The translations under genes were made by a program, and so were the position numbers. From Punica granatum (lineage: Eukaryota; Streptophyta; Magnoliopsida; Myrtales; Lythraceae), in NCBI RefSeq assembly GCF_007655135.1, contig NC_045128.1, positions 41,305,885 through 41,369,884 of the forward strand: a stretch of 64,000 bases of DNA, given 5' to 3'. Positions 1 through 11,500 of the stretch are shown here, piece by piece. Under the pieces are notes generated by a model, which was given only the letters and a program-made list of their open reading frames with translations, was not told the DNA's origin and searched no databases. Position 1 is the first letter of the stretch. Each line of letters begins with the position of its first letter.

Positions 1-2
1 CT

Positions 3-3000
3 CTGAAGAAAAATCAGAATGGCAACGGTGAGAGCAAGAAGGAAGAAGGCACTACAGCAGTGGCATGTGATGGAGAGACCTACATCATTTGTGATGAAGC
101 CTATGTGAATTTCACATGTCAGGACTCTACCTGGGTTGCAGATACAGGTGCCTCGTTTCATGTCACTCCTCATCGGGATTTCTTTTCATCTTACACTACC
201 GGGGACTATGGTTATGTGAGAATGGGGAATGGACAATCATGCAAGATTGTCGGTATTGGTGATGTCTGTCTAGAGACCGAGCTTGGCTGCAAGTTGTTTT
301 TGAAGAAGGTGAGGCATGTTCCAGAAATTCGCCTTAACCTAATCTCGACGGGTCAACTTGATGATGAAGGCTACAGTAATGAATTCAGCAATGGGAGATG
401 GAAGCTCTCCAAGGGTTCGTTGATTGTGGCACGGGGTCAGAAGACCGACACTCTCTACAGGCTGCGTGCCAGACACAACTCCGGTCAGGTTAATGTTGTT
501 GAGGATTATCCTATCGAGCTATGGCATAGGAGACTTGGGCATATCAGTGAGAAGGGTATTCAAATTCTTGCTAGAAAGTAGTCTTTGCCCATTAAAGGTA
601 TGCACTTGAGCACCTGTGATCACTGTTTAGCTGGTAAGCAGAGGAGAGTTTCTTTTGTTAGAAGTCGTCCCTCTAGATGCCATCATATACTTGATCTTGT
701 GCATACAGATGTTTGTTTTATGTCGGATAGATCTCTTGGTGGTGCTCTCTATTTTGTGACATTTATAGATGATCACACCAGGAAAGTTTGGGCTTACCCT
801 ATGAGAACTAAAGATCAGGTGACTGAGATTTTCAAGAACTTCCATGTAGCAGTGGAAAGAGAAACAGGCATGAAGCTGAAATGTGTCAGAGCTGATAATG
901 GTGGTGAGTATAGAGGTCCTTTCGAGAACTATTGCAGGACTCACGGTATCAAACTTGAGAAGACGGTACCGAAGACACCACAACAGAACGGGCTTGCAGA
1001 GAGGATGAACCGCACAATTGTTGAGAGAGTTCGTTGTATGCTTTCTCAAGCGAAACTGTCTAAGCCTTTCTGGGGCGAGGCAATGAGGTCAGCGGTTGAT
1101 CTTATTAATCTTACACCGTCAGTTGCACTTGATGGAGATGTACCCCAGCAGGTGTGGACCGGCAAGAAAGTATCATACAAGCATCTCAGAGTATTCGGGT
1201 GCAGGGCATCTGTTCACATTCCTCGAGATGAAAGATCAAAACTTGATGCCAAGGCAAAACAGTGCATCTTCTTGGGTTATGCACATGAAGAGTTCGGGTA
1301 CAGGCTTTGGGACCCTGATAGCAAGAAGATCATCAGGAGCAGGGATGTTGTCTTCTTTGAGGACCAGACAATCGAGGATTTGCAAAAGTTAGAGAAGGCC
1401 AGTGTAGGCAATCCTCACGAGATCTCTATTCCTGTACCGGTTGATGTAGAGCATCCAATGGAAGAGGTACCTGGTGAGTATGAAGAAACCACTACTGGGG
1501 GTGAGATTCCTCAGGTAGATGATGATGTGACTACGGATGATACATGCTCGCAGTTACAGTTAGGGCCTGCAGATCTACCTAGACAATCTGATAGAATAAG
1601 ACGATCATCTACAAGATATCCGCCTCATGAATATGTGCTACTGACTGACGGGGGAGAACCTGAGTGCTATGATGAAGCTGTGGCACATGAGTACAAGGAG
1701 CACTGGTTGAAGGCGATGAATGAGGAGATGAACTCCTTGTCTGAAAATCACACGTATGACCTAGTGAAGCTACCGCAAGGTAAGAGAGCATTGAAGAACA
1801 AATGGGTCTACAGGTTGAAGACAGAGAACTCGCGACCTCGATACAAAGCTCGACTGGTAGTGAAAGGTTTCAACCAGAAGAAAGGAGTTGACTTCGAGGA
1901 GATCTTCTCGCCCGTTGTCAAGATGTCATCGATCCGAGTTGTTCTCGCACTAGCAGCTAGTCTAAATTTGGAGATCGAGCAGCTCGATGTAAAAACAGCT
2001 TTCCTACATGGTGACTTGGAGGAAGAAATATATATGGAGCAGCCTGAAGGATTCCGAGTTAAAGGTAAGGAGCATTTGGTGTGCAGGCTGAGAAAGAGCT
2101 TGTATGGGCTTAAGCAAGCACCTCGGCAGTGGTATAAAAAGTTTGACTCTTTCATGTTGAGCCATGGCTACACACGGACAACTTCAGATCATTGTGTGTT
2201 CGTGAAACAATTCTCGAATGGTGATTTTATCATTTTACTGTTATATGTGGATGATATGCTACTTGTTGGTCATGATATGAGCAAGATTACAGAGTTGAAT
2301 AAGGAGCTCAACAAGTCCTTTGCCATGAAGGATTTGGGACCGGCAAAGCAGATCCTTGGGATGCATATTTCTCGTGACAGATCAAGTGGAAAACTTTGGC
2401 TTTCTCAAGAGAAGTACATCGAGAAGATTTTGGTTCGGTTCAACATGGGTAATGCTAAACCAGTTTCATCACCACTTGCTTCTCATTTCAAACTTAGCTC
2501 GAAGCAATGTCCTACAAGTGAGAAGGAGAAAGAAGAGATGAAGAAAGTTCCTTACTCATCAGCTGTAGGAAGTTTGATGTATGCCATGGTCTGTACAAGA
2601 CCAGATATCGCTCATTCTGTTGGTGTGGTTAGTCGTTTTCTCTCCAATCCGGGGAAAGAGCATTGGAATGCAGTTAAGTGGATTCTGAGGTATCTCAGAG
2701 GAACATCCAAGGTGTGTTTACACTTTGGCACTGGTAAGCCGGAGTTAGAGGGCTACACGGATGCAGATATGGCAGGAGATATCGATTCCCGGAAATCCAC
2801 TTCGGGATACTTGATGACTTTTGCAGGGGGAGCTATCTCATGGCAGTCAAGGCTTCAAAAGTGCATCGCTTTGTCTACAACGGAAGCCGAATACATTGCG
2901 GTGACCGAAGGTTGCAAGGAGATGTTGTGGTTGCAAAAGTTTTTGCAGGAGTTGAGCTTGAAGCAAGAAAGGTATGTTCTACACTGTGATAGTCAAAGCG

Positions 3001-3215
3001 CCATTCATCTTTGCAAGAATCCCACTTTCCATTCGAGGTCGAAGCATATCGATATCAAGTTTCATTGGATTAGAGATGTGTTGGAGTCCAAGCTGGTGAA
3101 GCTAGACAAAGTGCACACTGATGAGAATGGAGCTGATATGATGACAAAACCTCTCGCTAGGGAGAAACTTCATGTTTGCCGAAGTATAGCCGGTATGCTT
3201 GAAGCCTCCAAATAG
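3..3215 (+). pseudogene. Copia gag-pol polyprotein (partial, one in-frame TAG)
   Basis: The frame is open from the left window edge (base 3) and encodes the aspartic protease with its DTGA active site (about bases 141-152), the GAG-pre-integrase segment (WHRRLGH, from about 522), and an integrase core with the D, D and E residues (HTDV, RADNGGEY, GLAERMN). These are followed by reverse transcriptase with YVDD and RNase H with TDAD, STTEAEY and HCDSQSA motifs, ending at TAG 3213-3215. A single in-frame TAG at 579-581 interrupts the frame between the GAG-pre-integrase motif and its zinc-binding part. The codons on both sides stay in the same frame, so this is a nonsense change and not a frameshift. 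Everything downstream is otherwise open, which suggests a fairly young copy that can no longer make a full polyprotein without readthrough. Confidence 0.93.
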
Positions 3216-3220
3216 TCGGG

Positions 3221-3229
3221 AAGGGGAGT
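3221..3229 (+). other. Copia polypurine tract
   Basis: A short purine run (AAGGGGAG) sits directly before the TGTTGG start of the 3' LTR, which is the expected place for the plus-strand primer. Confidence 0.75.
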
Positions 3230-3230
3230 T

Positions 3231-3931
3231 TGTTGGGTATCCCTCCAATTTGGAGGAAGTTGGGCTCAAATTGTATTGAGCTTTTATCGGGCCTTAATAA
3301 GCCCAAGAACCCATTTTGTTAGGGTTTATTCTTCAGCAAATCAGCTGAGGTATAAAAGCAGCAGCAGACTGCAGTAGCAGCAGAAGGTAGACAGCAGCGG
3401 CAGAGGAGCTGCAAGCAGCAAAACAGCACAAAGAACAAAGGAAGAGCAGAGCCGAATTCTGCTCAACAGGGGCAGCGCGCAGCTGGAGATCAAACCTCGA
3501 TCGGGACGTCAAACGAACTCCGATTGGGACGAAATTTTGACAGCAGCTTCACAACACGTGGGGCTAACTTCTGAACGGTCAGAATTTCTATTCGAGCTCT
3601 GTAGGTGCTGTTTCAGCTGATTTTGTGAACCACCCGGTGTGGGTGACGAATTTAGTATTTGGGTGATCCAAGAGAGTATTTCTCTTGAGTTTGGTGATCC
3701 AAGGGTTTACCCTTGATGAAAGACATTGTATAACCTTCATAGTGGATCGTTGATTCGGAGTTGGTCCCGTGGTTTTTCCCCACATTGGGGTTTTCCACGT
3801 AAAATTCTTGGTGTTGTTTTACTTTACTGCTTGTTGGTTGATTTGATTAGTTCCTATCTCGATTACACTAGAAGGGGAGGAAGATTAATCGCTGCGTTAT
3901 TGTTTGGTTGAGTACATCCCTATCCCCAACA
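3231..3931 (+). repeat. Copia 3' LTR (701 bp)
   Basis: The segment begins TGTTGGGTAT and ends ATCCCCAACA, giving near-perfect terminal inverted repeats with TG...CA ends. It starts just after the polypurine tract and the pol stop codon. A TATAAAAG box lies at 3351-3358, followed by a CAG/CAGCAG-rich stretch at about 3357-3425 that would be the start of the R/leader region. The boundaries are inferred from the termini because the partner 5' LTR is not in the window. Confidence 0.88.
3351..3358 (+). promoter_or_regulatory. TATA box inside the copia 3' LTR
   Basis: TATAAAAG lies mid-LTR at the normal place for LTR-driven transcription. In the 3' LTR this promoter points outward, toward the GLK gene. 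Confidence 0.55.
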
Positions 3932-5087
3932 CATATGATATCGACTTAGTTGCCGTGCCAGATCAGTCCACTTTCAATCCTACCCACATGGCATCTCTTC
4001 TTCCATCTCTATCTTTACCATCCTTTCAATACTGATCGATAAATAGATATGTACGAAGAGAAAATTAATGAAGCTCACGAGTAGTTTTCATTATTATTTT
4101 CAACAAGACCTTTCAAAAAAAATGACATCCACATACATTTAAAATTGTCTTGGAAAATAATGTCGTAACTCATAATTGGAGTGTGGCAATGAAAGCACCC
4201 AAAGATATGACAAAAACAAGCAAACAAATAATCCAAACTCGAAGACAGAGAAAATATAAAAAGTTTGTGGTGGAGAACCATTCTCATTTTCAAGATTTTA
4301 ATACATATTTTTATTCGGAAAAATATTTATATATAATTTTTTTGGGGTAAACATATTTATTTATAGATAAGTTAACGTATGAATCACAAAAAGGGTTGCG
4401 GTCCCCCCAGAAATCTATGTCAAAATCCTAACGTACCACACGCCAATCATAAATTCAAATAAAATATCATTGCTAGAAGATTATTGTTTTGGAAACCATT
4501 TATGTAATTGCATTGGACTCGAGGGTAGGTGCCATGCATGATTGTAGAAAAATGAACACAAGATTTCGAATACGGCGATCTGAGTTGAATTTTAAAATTA
4601 AGAGATAATGACGGTAATTTCATTTCAAAGTGATAATACGTTGAAATACATTTTAAAAAGGCTCACAGGCCAAGGAAGCAAAGAGACATCGATGAAGTTT
4701 CACTCAAAACAATCAAATCTAAAACGTCTTAGTGTAACGTGTATCAATAGATTCAAAATACAGACATAATTCACGAATCATTCGAGATTAATTTTGTTTT
4801 TTCCTTGGAGTTTATAAAAGTCTGGAGGAGTCACACCAACAGAAGGAACAAAAACAGCACCAGTGACGCATCCGACACTGATTTGTGTCGACCGCCCAGC
4901 TGCTCTACTCTCTCTTTCCATCACCGTTTGCATCCAAATACCAATACCATTAACACCCTAAAGTGATGCCCAACTTTAAGGAACGAAAGCGTACAACTGT
5001 CTAACCGAAACTAGAGAGCTCGTCACCATCTCCAGATTTTATGTCCGTAATTAGTTATTCAATTTTCGAGAATTCGGGATTGGATTG
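3932..5087. other. Spacer / GLK promoter region
   Basis: This is AT-rich single-copy-looking DNA between the copia LTR and the GLK start codon. No open frame of substance or repeat was recognised. The proximal part should contain the GLK promoter and 5' UTR; I could not assign a transcription start. Confidence 0.5.
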
Positions 5088-7293
5088 ATGCTCGCTCTGT
5101 CACCCCCGAGGAGCAGAGAAGATGGGAAAGACACGCTGGATTTTCCGGCGGGCTCTGCCGACCATCATCAGTTCATCGACTTTGGAGACGGGAACTTGCT
5201 CGACTGCATTGATTTCGACGACCTGTTCACGGATATCGAGGTTGATGGGGCGGAGTTCCTGCCTGATTTGGAGATGGTGGACCCCGATAATATCGGGGAG
5301 TTCTCACCTACGAGCGGCGGTGAGGAGTCGGAGGTCATGAATGTTTCTGAGGTTCTTGACAGGACGGAGAATGGTGCTTCGGTGAATGATGAAAATGAAG
5401 AAGAAGATAAGTCAGCGAGCGAGAGGGATGAGCCGGGTAAGGTCGACCAGAGCACGGCTAAGGGGACGGATAAAGGAGGACGAAGGGTAGGTAGGAAGTC
5501 ATCATCATCAGTTCAATCGAAGAACAATCCTCCTCAAGGGAAGAGAAAGGTCAAGGTAACTAATACCTCTACATATATATAATTCAATGCTGCCAATCCT
5601 GCAAAATGATTGATTAGTACTACTCTAGGAGGACAACATGCATCATAGAGCAATCGCGAATCAATCTAGCTAAGAAGACATTCTCTTTCATGTTTAGTGT
5701 TTGTCAGGGTTCTATGTACTTCATGAATTATTGCATTGCGATTCGCGAGTACATGGATACAAACATGGAGCCGGTGGCTACAGTTAGATTATCTGTTCAC
5801 GCCCTTTAAAGTGATGGAGATCAGTTCTAGTCGTTCGGGATCGGGACAGTATTGATTTTGCTTAGATTGAGATTCACGGACCGATGAGTGGTTCATTGTT
5901 CCCTATCGAGGATTTTTTTTTTCTTTCCCCCGTTAATGTTCATGGTTTTGTGTGATTTGAAGGTGGACTGGACACCGGAGCTGCATCGGAAATTCGTGCA
6001 AGCAGTGGAACAGCTGGGGTTAGACAAGGCAGTCCCTTCCAAGATTTTAGAAATCATGGGAATGGATTGTCTCACTCGCCACAACATTGCCAGTCACCTT
6101 CAAGTAAGCATCCTGTTCAGGTTGGTAATATATCGATCGCATGATCAACAGAAGACTAATTGTAGTTGGGTGGCTGCTGCAGAAATACCGGTCCCATCGG
6201 AAGCATCTGCTGGCTCGGGAAGTGGAGGCAGCAAGCTGGAGTCGCCAGGGGCGGATGATGTACGGTGGAGGAAAGATGGAGCCGAGTCCATTGCTGATCA
6301 GTGGGCCTACCATGGGTTTCCCTCCTCCTGTGATCCCACTGCCTGTGCAGCCACAGTTCAGGCCTTTGCACGTGTGGGGCCATCCAACCGCCGATCAGGC
6401 GTGGCCAAAACATCCTGTCCACCAGCTCCCAGCAGCACTGCCTTCAACGCCCGCTTGGCCAGCAGTTGGCCCACCTTATTCTCCGATACCACCGCTGGCG
6501 CCACCTATGGGTCCCAGTGCATACTGGCATCCTCACCACCACCAGGTAATTAAGCGTTCTATCGTATGATGGAAACTACGTTTGAGGTTCATGATTTCTG
6601 TTTACATGTTCAGATAACAAAAAAAGCTCTTTGTAATGATATTGATTACTTGGTTCAGGTTTTAAATACTTGTACAGCTGGAACACCGTATCTTCCACAA
6701 CCACGCGCATTTACGGTAGAGCATATTGATTCGGTCCGTATTTACGGATACGACAACTGCTTACAATGTTAGCTAGAGCATACTTAACTGTTTGTTATGG
6801 GGTCGATGTCTGTAGATTAATTAGTATTCTAGCATGTCTACCGATTTAATATCATACATAACAAGACTATGTATTCGATATACAATGCGAACTTGTCTCG
6901 GGTGAAACCTTCCATTTTAATGTTCATGCAGGGATTGATGACGGCTCCGCCTGTCTCCGGTATTCCACCCAAAGCTATGTATAAAGAAGACCCAGGCATT
7001 GGAGTCCCGTCTGGCCAGTCAGGGCCCCAACCTCCCCCGGACTTTCATCCCGTGAATATCCTGCCTTAATTTGATCATCACAGTTTTCTGGTCTAGCCTA
7101 CACTTCAACATTAATTAGTGTGTTTGTGATTTGTCTGCAGTCGGGAGAGACGATAGATGCAGCCATAGGTGATGCTTTAAAGAAGCCGTGGCAGCCGCTT
7201 CCTCTGGGACTGAAGCCTCCCTCCCTTGATGGCGTGTTAACGGAGCTCCACCGTGAAGGCATTCCTGATATCCCACCGTCATCGCCCTCTTGA
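5088..7293 (+). CDS. GLK: GOLDEN2-LIKE (GLK) GARP transcription factor
   Basis: GLK proteins are nuclear activators of chloroplast development and photosynthesis genes. Six exons are proposed: 5088-5555, 5963-6103, 6183-6545, 6659-6715, 6932-7051, 7141-7293, giving 433 aa, with every intron in phase 0. The ATG at 5088 gives the MLALSP start typical of the family. Residues 1-156 are acidic and then basic (KRKVK). The GARP/Myb-like DNA-binding domain starts at about 157 ([34 protein letters not shown]) and is followed by the AREVEAA variant of the AREAEA box. A proline/histidine-rich middle follows, and the C-terminal GCT box is about 384-433 ([19 protein letters not shown]). The GCT box separates GLK from other GARP factors. 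It lies just upstream of RPN1, as in Arabidopsis GLK1. Whether it is GLK1 or GLK2 cannot be decided, because many species have one copy. Confidence 0.95.
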
Positions 7294-8096
7294 TGGTGTG
7301 TGGCTAACGCCCTTTCTCTTCCCTTCATCCCTTCTTCGAGGAGATGGCAGTTTCTCTATTGACGGCGTTTTCAGGATAACAGAGACTGCTATAACAAAAA
7401 TTTGACGACAATTCTGGTTACTTCGTACGTGAGATGTATCTACAACGAAGCCTAATTTCCCGCTGATAACCATCCATGCTTCTTTCTGTAAATCTGTAAC
7501 TCTCTTTGCCAGACAATAACACTGAAATGTGGATCTACAAACAGAAATGAATGGACATTTTTGGTGCGATTTTTTTTGTTTTTTTACATAATCACGCAGT
7601 GTGAAGGCTGCGATACTAAAACATGGGCTGTAACAGCGATAATGCCATGCGTCGTTATCTGCTCTAATCGAGTTGGGTCGGCCCGCTAAAAGATAAAGCT
7701 TTCTCGGAGTAGATTTTCTATGTTCATAAGGATTTGAATCCGAGACAGTGTCGAACCGCTTGAATAACCCACATCGATTATCTCAAGACCATCCTTGATC
7801 CCTCATAATTCAGCTATAACGTGGAGCTGCCAAAATTACGAGCAAACCCATAAAAATCCACCAGCCATCTTCATCTTGAATAAGACCACCAACACTTGAA
7901 AAACCGGGGTTTCCATTACAAGCACCATCTTGATCCGACCAATCGAAGGCTGAATCCACCCGATCCATCTCCACTCCCAAACCGGTTTTCAAAAAATGCT
8001 TATGCTTAGACCCACGAGCTTCCATTATAATTGAAAAAAAATGCTTCTGGTTTACAGATACGTGTATGGAGGCACGTTGGAAAGTATTGCCCTGCA

Positions 8097-8261
8097 TGGG
8101 CCATTCTCGGCATCGCACCGGAACTTCGGATCGACTCAATTTTCAATTAATGGGCCCCAACCTAATTCCATCTAATGGGCCTGTTTCGGCCCGAGTTCCA
8201 CTTTATGGGCTTCATTTGGAGAACGGGCCGGGGCCAGCTGAGTCTTCACTGTAAAAGCCCA
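8097..8261. promoter_or_regulatory. Cluster of site II (TGGGCY) elements upstream of RPN1
   Basis: TGGGCC/TGGGCT or its complement occurs at 8097-8102, 8151-8156, 8176-8181, 8206-8211 and 8256-8261, all within 420 bases of the RPN1 start codon. Such site II elements are bound by TCP factors and are typical of plant housekeeping genes. The motifs are seen; the function is inferred. Confidence 0.55.
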
Positions 8262-8286
8262 GACAATTAACAGGATCTGTGGTGGA

Positions 8287-8289
<3 letters not shown>

Positions 8290-8321
<32 letters not shown>
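8290..8321. repeat. (AG)n microsatellite in the RPN1 leader region
   Basis: An uninterrupted AG run of about 16 units lies about 200 bases before the RPN1 start codon, probably in the 5' UTR or core promoter. Confidence 0.9.
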
Positions 8322-8323
<2 letters not shown>

Positions 8324-8515
8324 TAGAGTATCGAGACCTGGCTTGCTCTGCAGGAAACCCACTGCTCGTCAATTAGGCCGAGCATTTTCTCAGAAATTTG
8401 AGAGCTTCTCTCCTTTTCTTCATCAAGCCTCCGTCTCTGCTCGTCTTTAGGGCTTCTTCCCTTCCCACTTACTCACTCGAGTGACTATCGGGTTCCGATC
8501 CGTGGTGAGATCAGC

Positions 8516-11500
8516 ATGGCGCCTGCTCCGAACAGCTCCGGCGGCAACGCCCCTCGCGAGGAGGCCTCCCTCAAGGTCCCGGTCAAGGACCCTAAGAAGA
8601 AAGACGAGAAGAAAGATGAGGATTTGGTGAGCTTCTTAGCTTCCGTTAAGCTTTTCTTTTTCCTTTTACTGAACTTGGATAATTGGTACCTAGAACACAA
8701 GAAGCTAGGAGAACACGAGTTCGGTTAGGGCACTTCGTGCTGTGTCTGTTGTTTTTGCTGCCGGAGATGATTGGAATAGGGCGAATCCAGCTGAAGTGAA
8801 GGAGAAAGACACGACGCAGCTTCACTCTCTTAAATGATGCCTATAGACTCGATGCTTAGTGCCGAGCCCAAGTAGTTGAATATAATTAATAAAGAAACTT
8901 ATCTGCGGTCTGGGTAGGGTAATTGATTAAGCATGTACCAAATGCTTTTGCAGTCAGAGGAGGATTTGGCCTTGAAGCAGCAGCTGGAGTTGTATGTGGA
9001 ACGAGTTCAGGATCCCGATCCGGGGTTGCAGAAGGCTGCTCTTGAAAGCATGAGGTACCTTCATTGTCTAATTACTTTGATACTCCTGTGGATGATTTGC
9101 GTACATTTCGATTACATGAATAACGAGTGTGCTTGCAAATTTTGCATGTTTAGCAGTTTGGAGATCAACTAATGAATAGAGCCCTCGCAAAATATTAAGT
9201 AGTAAAATTATGCCTTTTCCTATCTTACCCTAATTTTGGATGCGAAATCTAGCTGTAGGACTTGGCCATTCTTCTTTTTCTCCCCTATTTTTATTCTGAA
9301 AGTGAATAAATTGTATTTTGCAGGCACGAAATTCGAACCTCAACCAGTTCAATGACATCTGTTCCAAAGCCATTGAAGTTTCTTCGTCCTCATTATGGAA
9401 CTTTAAAAGCATACTATGAAACAATGGCTGAATCAGATCTAAAGGTATGGTATCATATATATGACGGGACATTATTTATTTACATACTTGATACTGGTAT
9501 AAATCTTATAATTGGGTTATGCTTGCAGAGATACCTTGCTGACATACTCTCAGTTTTGGCATTGACCATGTCTGCAGAGGGAGAGCGGGTAATATTTTGT
9601 TCAATATTTACTTAATCTGTCGTCAATCATCATTCGGTGCTTAGTGTTCCTTTTCATGTCTCTGCTATTGCTTTCATGGCTTTACTGGTGGTTTTTATTT
9701 TTGGATAAGCACTTTTCTGGTAGTTAATGTCATGTAGTTAGCATATTATCTTTAAACACAGTATTACTTTATATATTTGTCTCTATTTATGAAGATGTTC
9801 CTGTATTCTAAACTTTAAAATAGGCCACAAATGCCTACTAACATTTTTGGATTGTCGAATGTGTAAATTCTTTTCAGGAGAGCTTAAAGTACAGGCTGTT
9901 GGGTTCAGAAGGTGATATTGGATCTTGGGGCCATGAGTATGTAAGGAATCTAGCAGGAGAAATTGCACAAGAGTATTCTAAGCGACAGGTAAGCTACTCT
10001 TCACTGTAAAGGATCCTTTTATTATCTGAGTGGTAATGCAACAAGGTCAGTAATACTATCCCGCAGTAGGAGGTTCTGAATCTTTCTTTTGATTGCTAGT
10101 CTAATAAATTGTGGGAAGGAAAAAAGCATCTATTGTGAATGAAAGATAGGCTGTTTTCGCAGCGTGGGCATTCATCTTTTTATTTTCTTTTAGCGTGAGG
10201 TTTTTTATATGAGAGCTGTGGCTGAGCTACTGTAATCAGTTTTTCACTTGCTCTTAAGATGTTGGAGTTTGGATTTTGATAATGATTTCTCTGCCATTAT
10301 AGAGTGAAGAGGCTCCAATTGATGATCTGATGGAGCTGGTGCAACAAATTGTGGCTTTCCATATGAAGGTATGTCGGATTTCACCAAATCTTGTGAGAGA
10401 AGTGAATGGATGAATCCTGGTAGAGGCAGGACCTTATATGTAAAATTTTACCTAAATAAACGATGGTAGAAGAATATAAGATAATGGGTAAAATAGTATG
10501 CAATTTCCAATTTACTTTTCCCTTAGTTCTAGTGTTCTGAATTTTTCATGTCTTGCTGCAGCACAATGCTGAACCCGAAGCTGTTGATCTTTTAATGGAG
10601 GTAATTTGCTTCAGTTTCTTCTAATTTATATTCGATAAGTCATTTTCTGTTAGGTTGATGTGCAGGAGTGCTTGATAGTTGTTTATATATTATGCATATT
10701 ATTACAGGTTGAGGACCTTGATATGCTAATGGAGCATGTGGACAGTACAAACTTTAAGAGAACTTGTCTGTACCTCACCAGTGCTGCAAGGTAATTACCT
10801 TATCAATTTCAAGGTTTTAGATCTGGAAGCCAGATTTGGAGTGGAGAAAAAGATCAGTGTACAATGATTAATATGAGATGACAATGACACATATTGTTGC
10901 TTTTAAATTTCAATTATACGTATAGAAATTACAAATATTGATGCTTTCAAATTTCATTTATTGCAGATACCTTCCTGGACCTGATGATGTCTCCGTTTTA
11001 GATATAGCTTATATGATATATCGCAAGTTTGAAGAATATGCCAATGCCCTGCAGATTGCACTTTTCCTGGATAACATGCAGGTGGCCACGTAGTCTGAGC
11101 CTTTAAAATTACAATATGATTCTTTTCCTTTTCTTTTCTTGATTATGAATTGTCATTTGTAAGAGGTTGAGCTCTCTGTGGCTTGATCATTGCGTATTTC
11201 CAATTTGAAGTTTTGGGTGTTGCAATCCGCTTCTAGAGAATACGTGTTGGATATCTTAAACGTATTCCCACTCTTGATGATTTGGTCTAATACTCAAAAG
11301 TATATTTTTGCAGTATGTGAAGCAGGTGTTTACATCCTGTGACGATTTGCTCCGGAAGAAGCAATTCTGCTACATCCTTGCTAGACATGTGAGTTTTGTG
11401 TATTCAATAGATATGGAAATTTCTTTTTTATTGAAATTGGTAAAAGGGCCATTTTTTATGTTAGTTATTACATATGATTCTCTATTTCTTTTTAAAAATT

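Larger units (their letters stand above)
1..3931 (+). mobile_element. Ty1/copia LTR retrotransposon, 5' end outside window
   Basis: The window opens inside the polyprotein reading frame of a Ty1/copia element, which runs on through protease, integrase, reverse transcriptase and RNase H to a purine tract and a complete 3' LTR. The order PR-INT-RT-RH is diagnostic of copia rather than gypsy. The 5' LTR, primer binding site and most of gag lie upstream of base 1, so target duplication and LTR divergence cannot be assessed. The closest family by wording of the motifs is the TNT1-94/Tork-like group; this is recognition from memory, not a search. The element ends about 1.16 kb upstream of the GLK start codon and points the same way. 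Confidence 0.95.
7294..8515. other. GLK-RPN1 intergenic region
   Basis: The first part is the GLK 3' UTR and terminator zone. No gene was recognised in the middle. The last 450 bases form the RPN1 promoter and 5' UTR, with several TGGGCY motifs and an (AG)n run. Confidence 0.55.

Noticed and set aside
627..1049. 140-codon minus-strand open frame in the copia element
   Set aside because: It is a shadow of the integrase coding sequence on the opposite strand.
5888..6553. 221-codon open frame overlapping GLK exons 2 and 3
   Set aside because: It reads through the intron and leaves the GLK frame after it. The spliced GLK model explains the region better.
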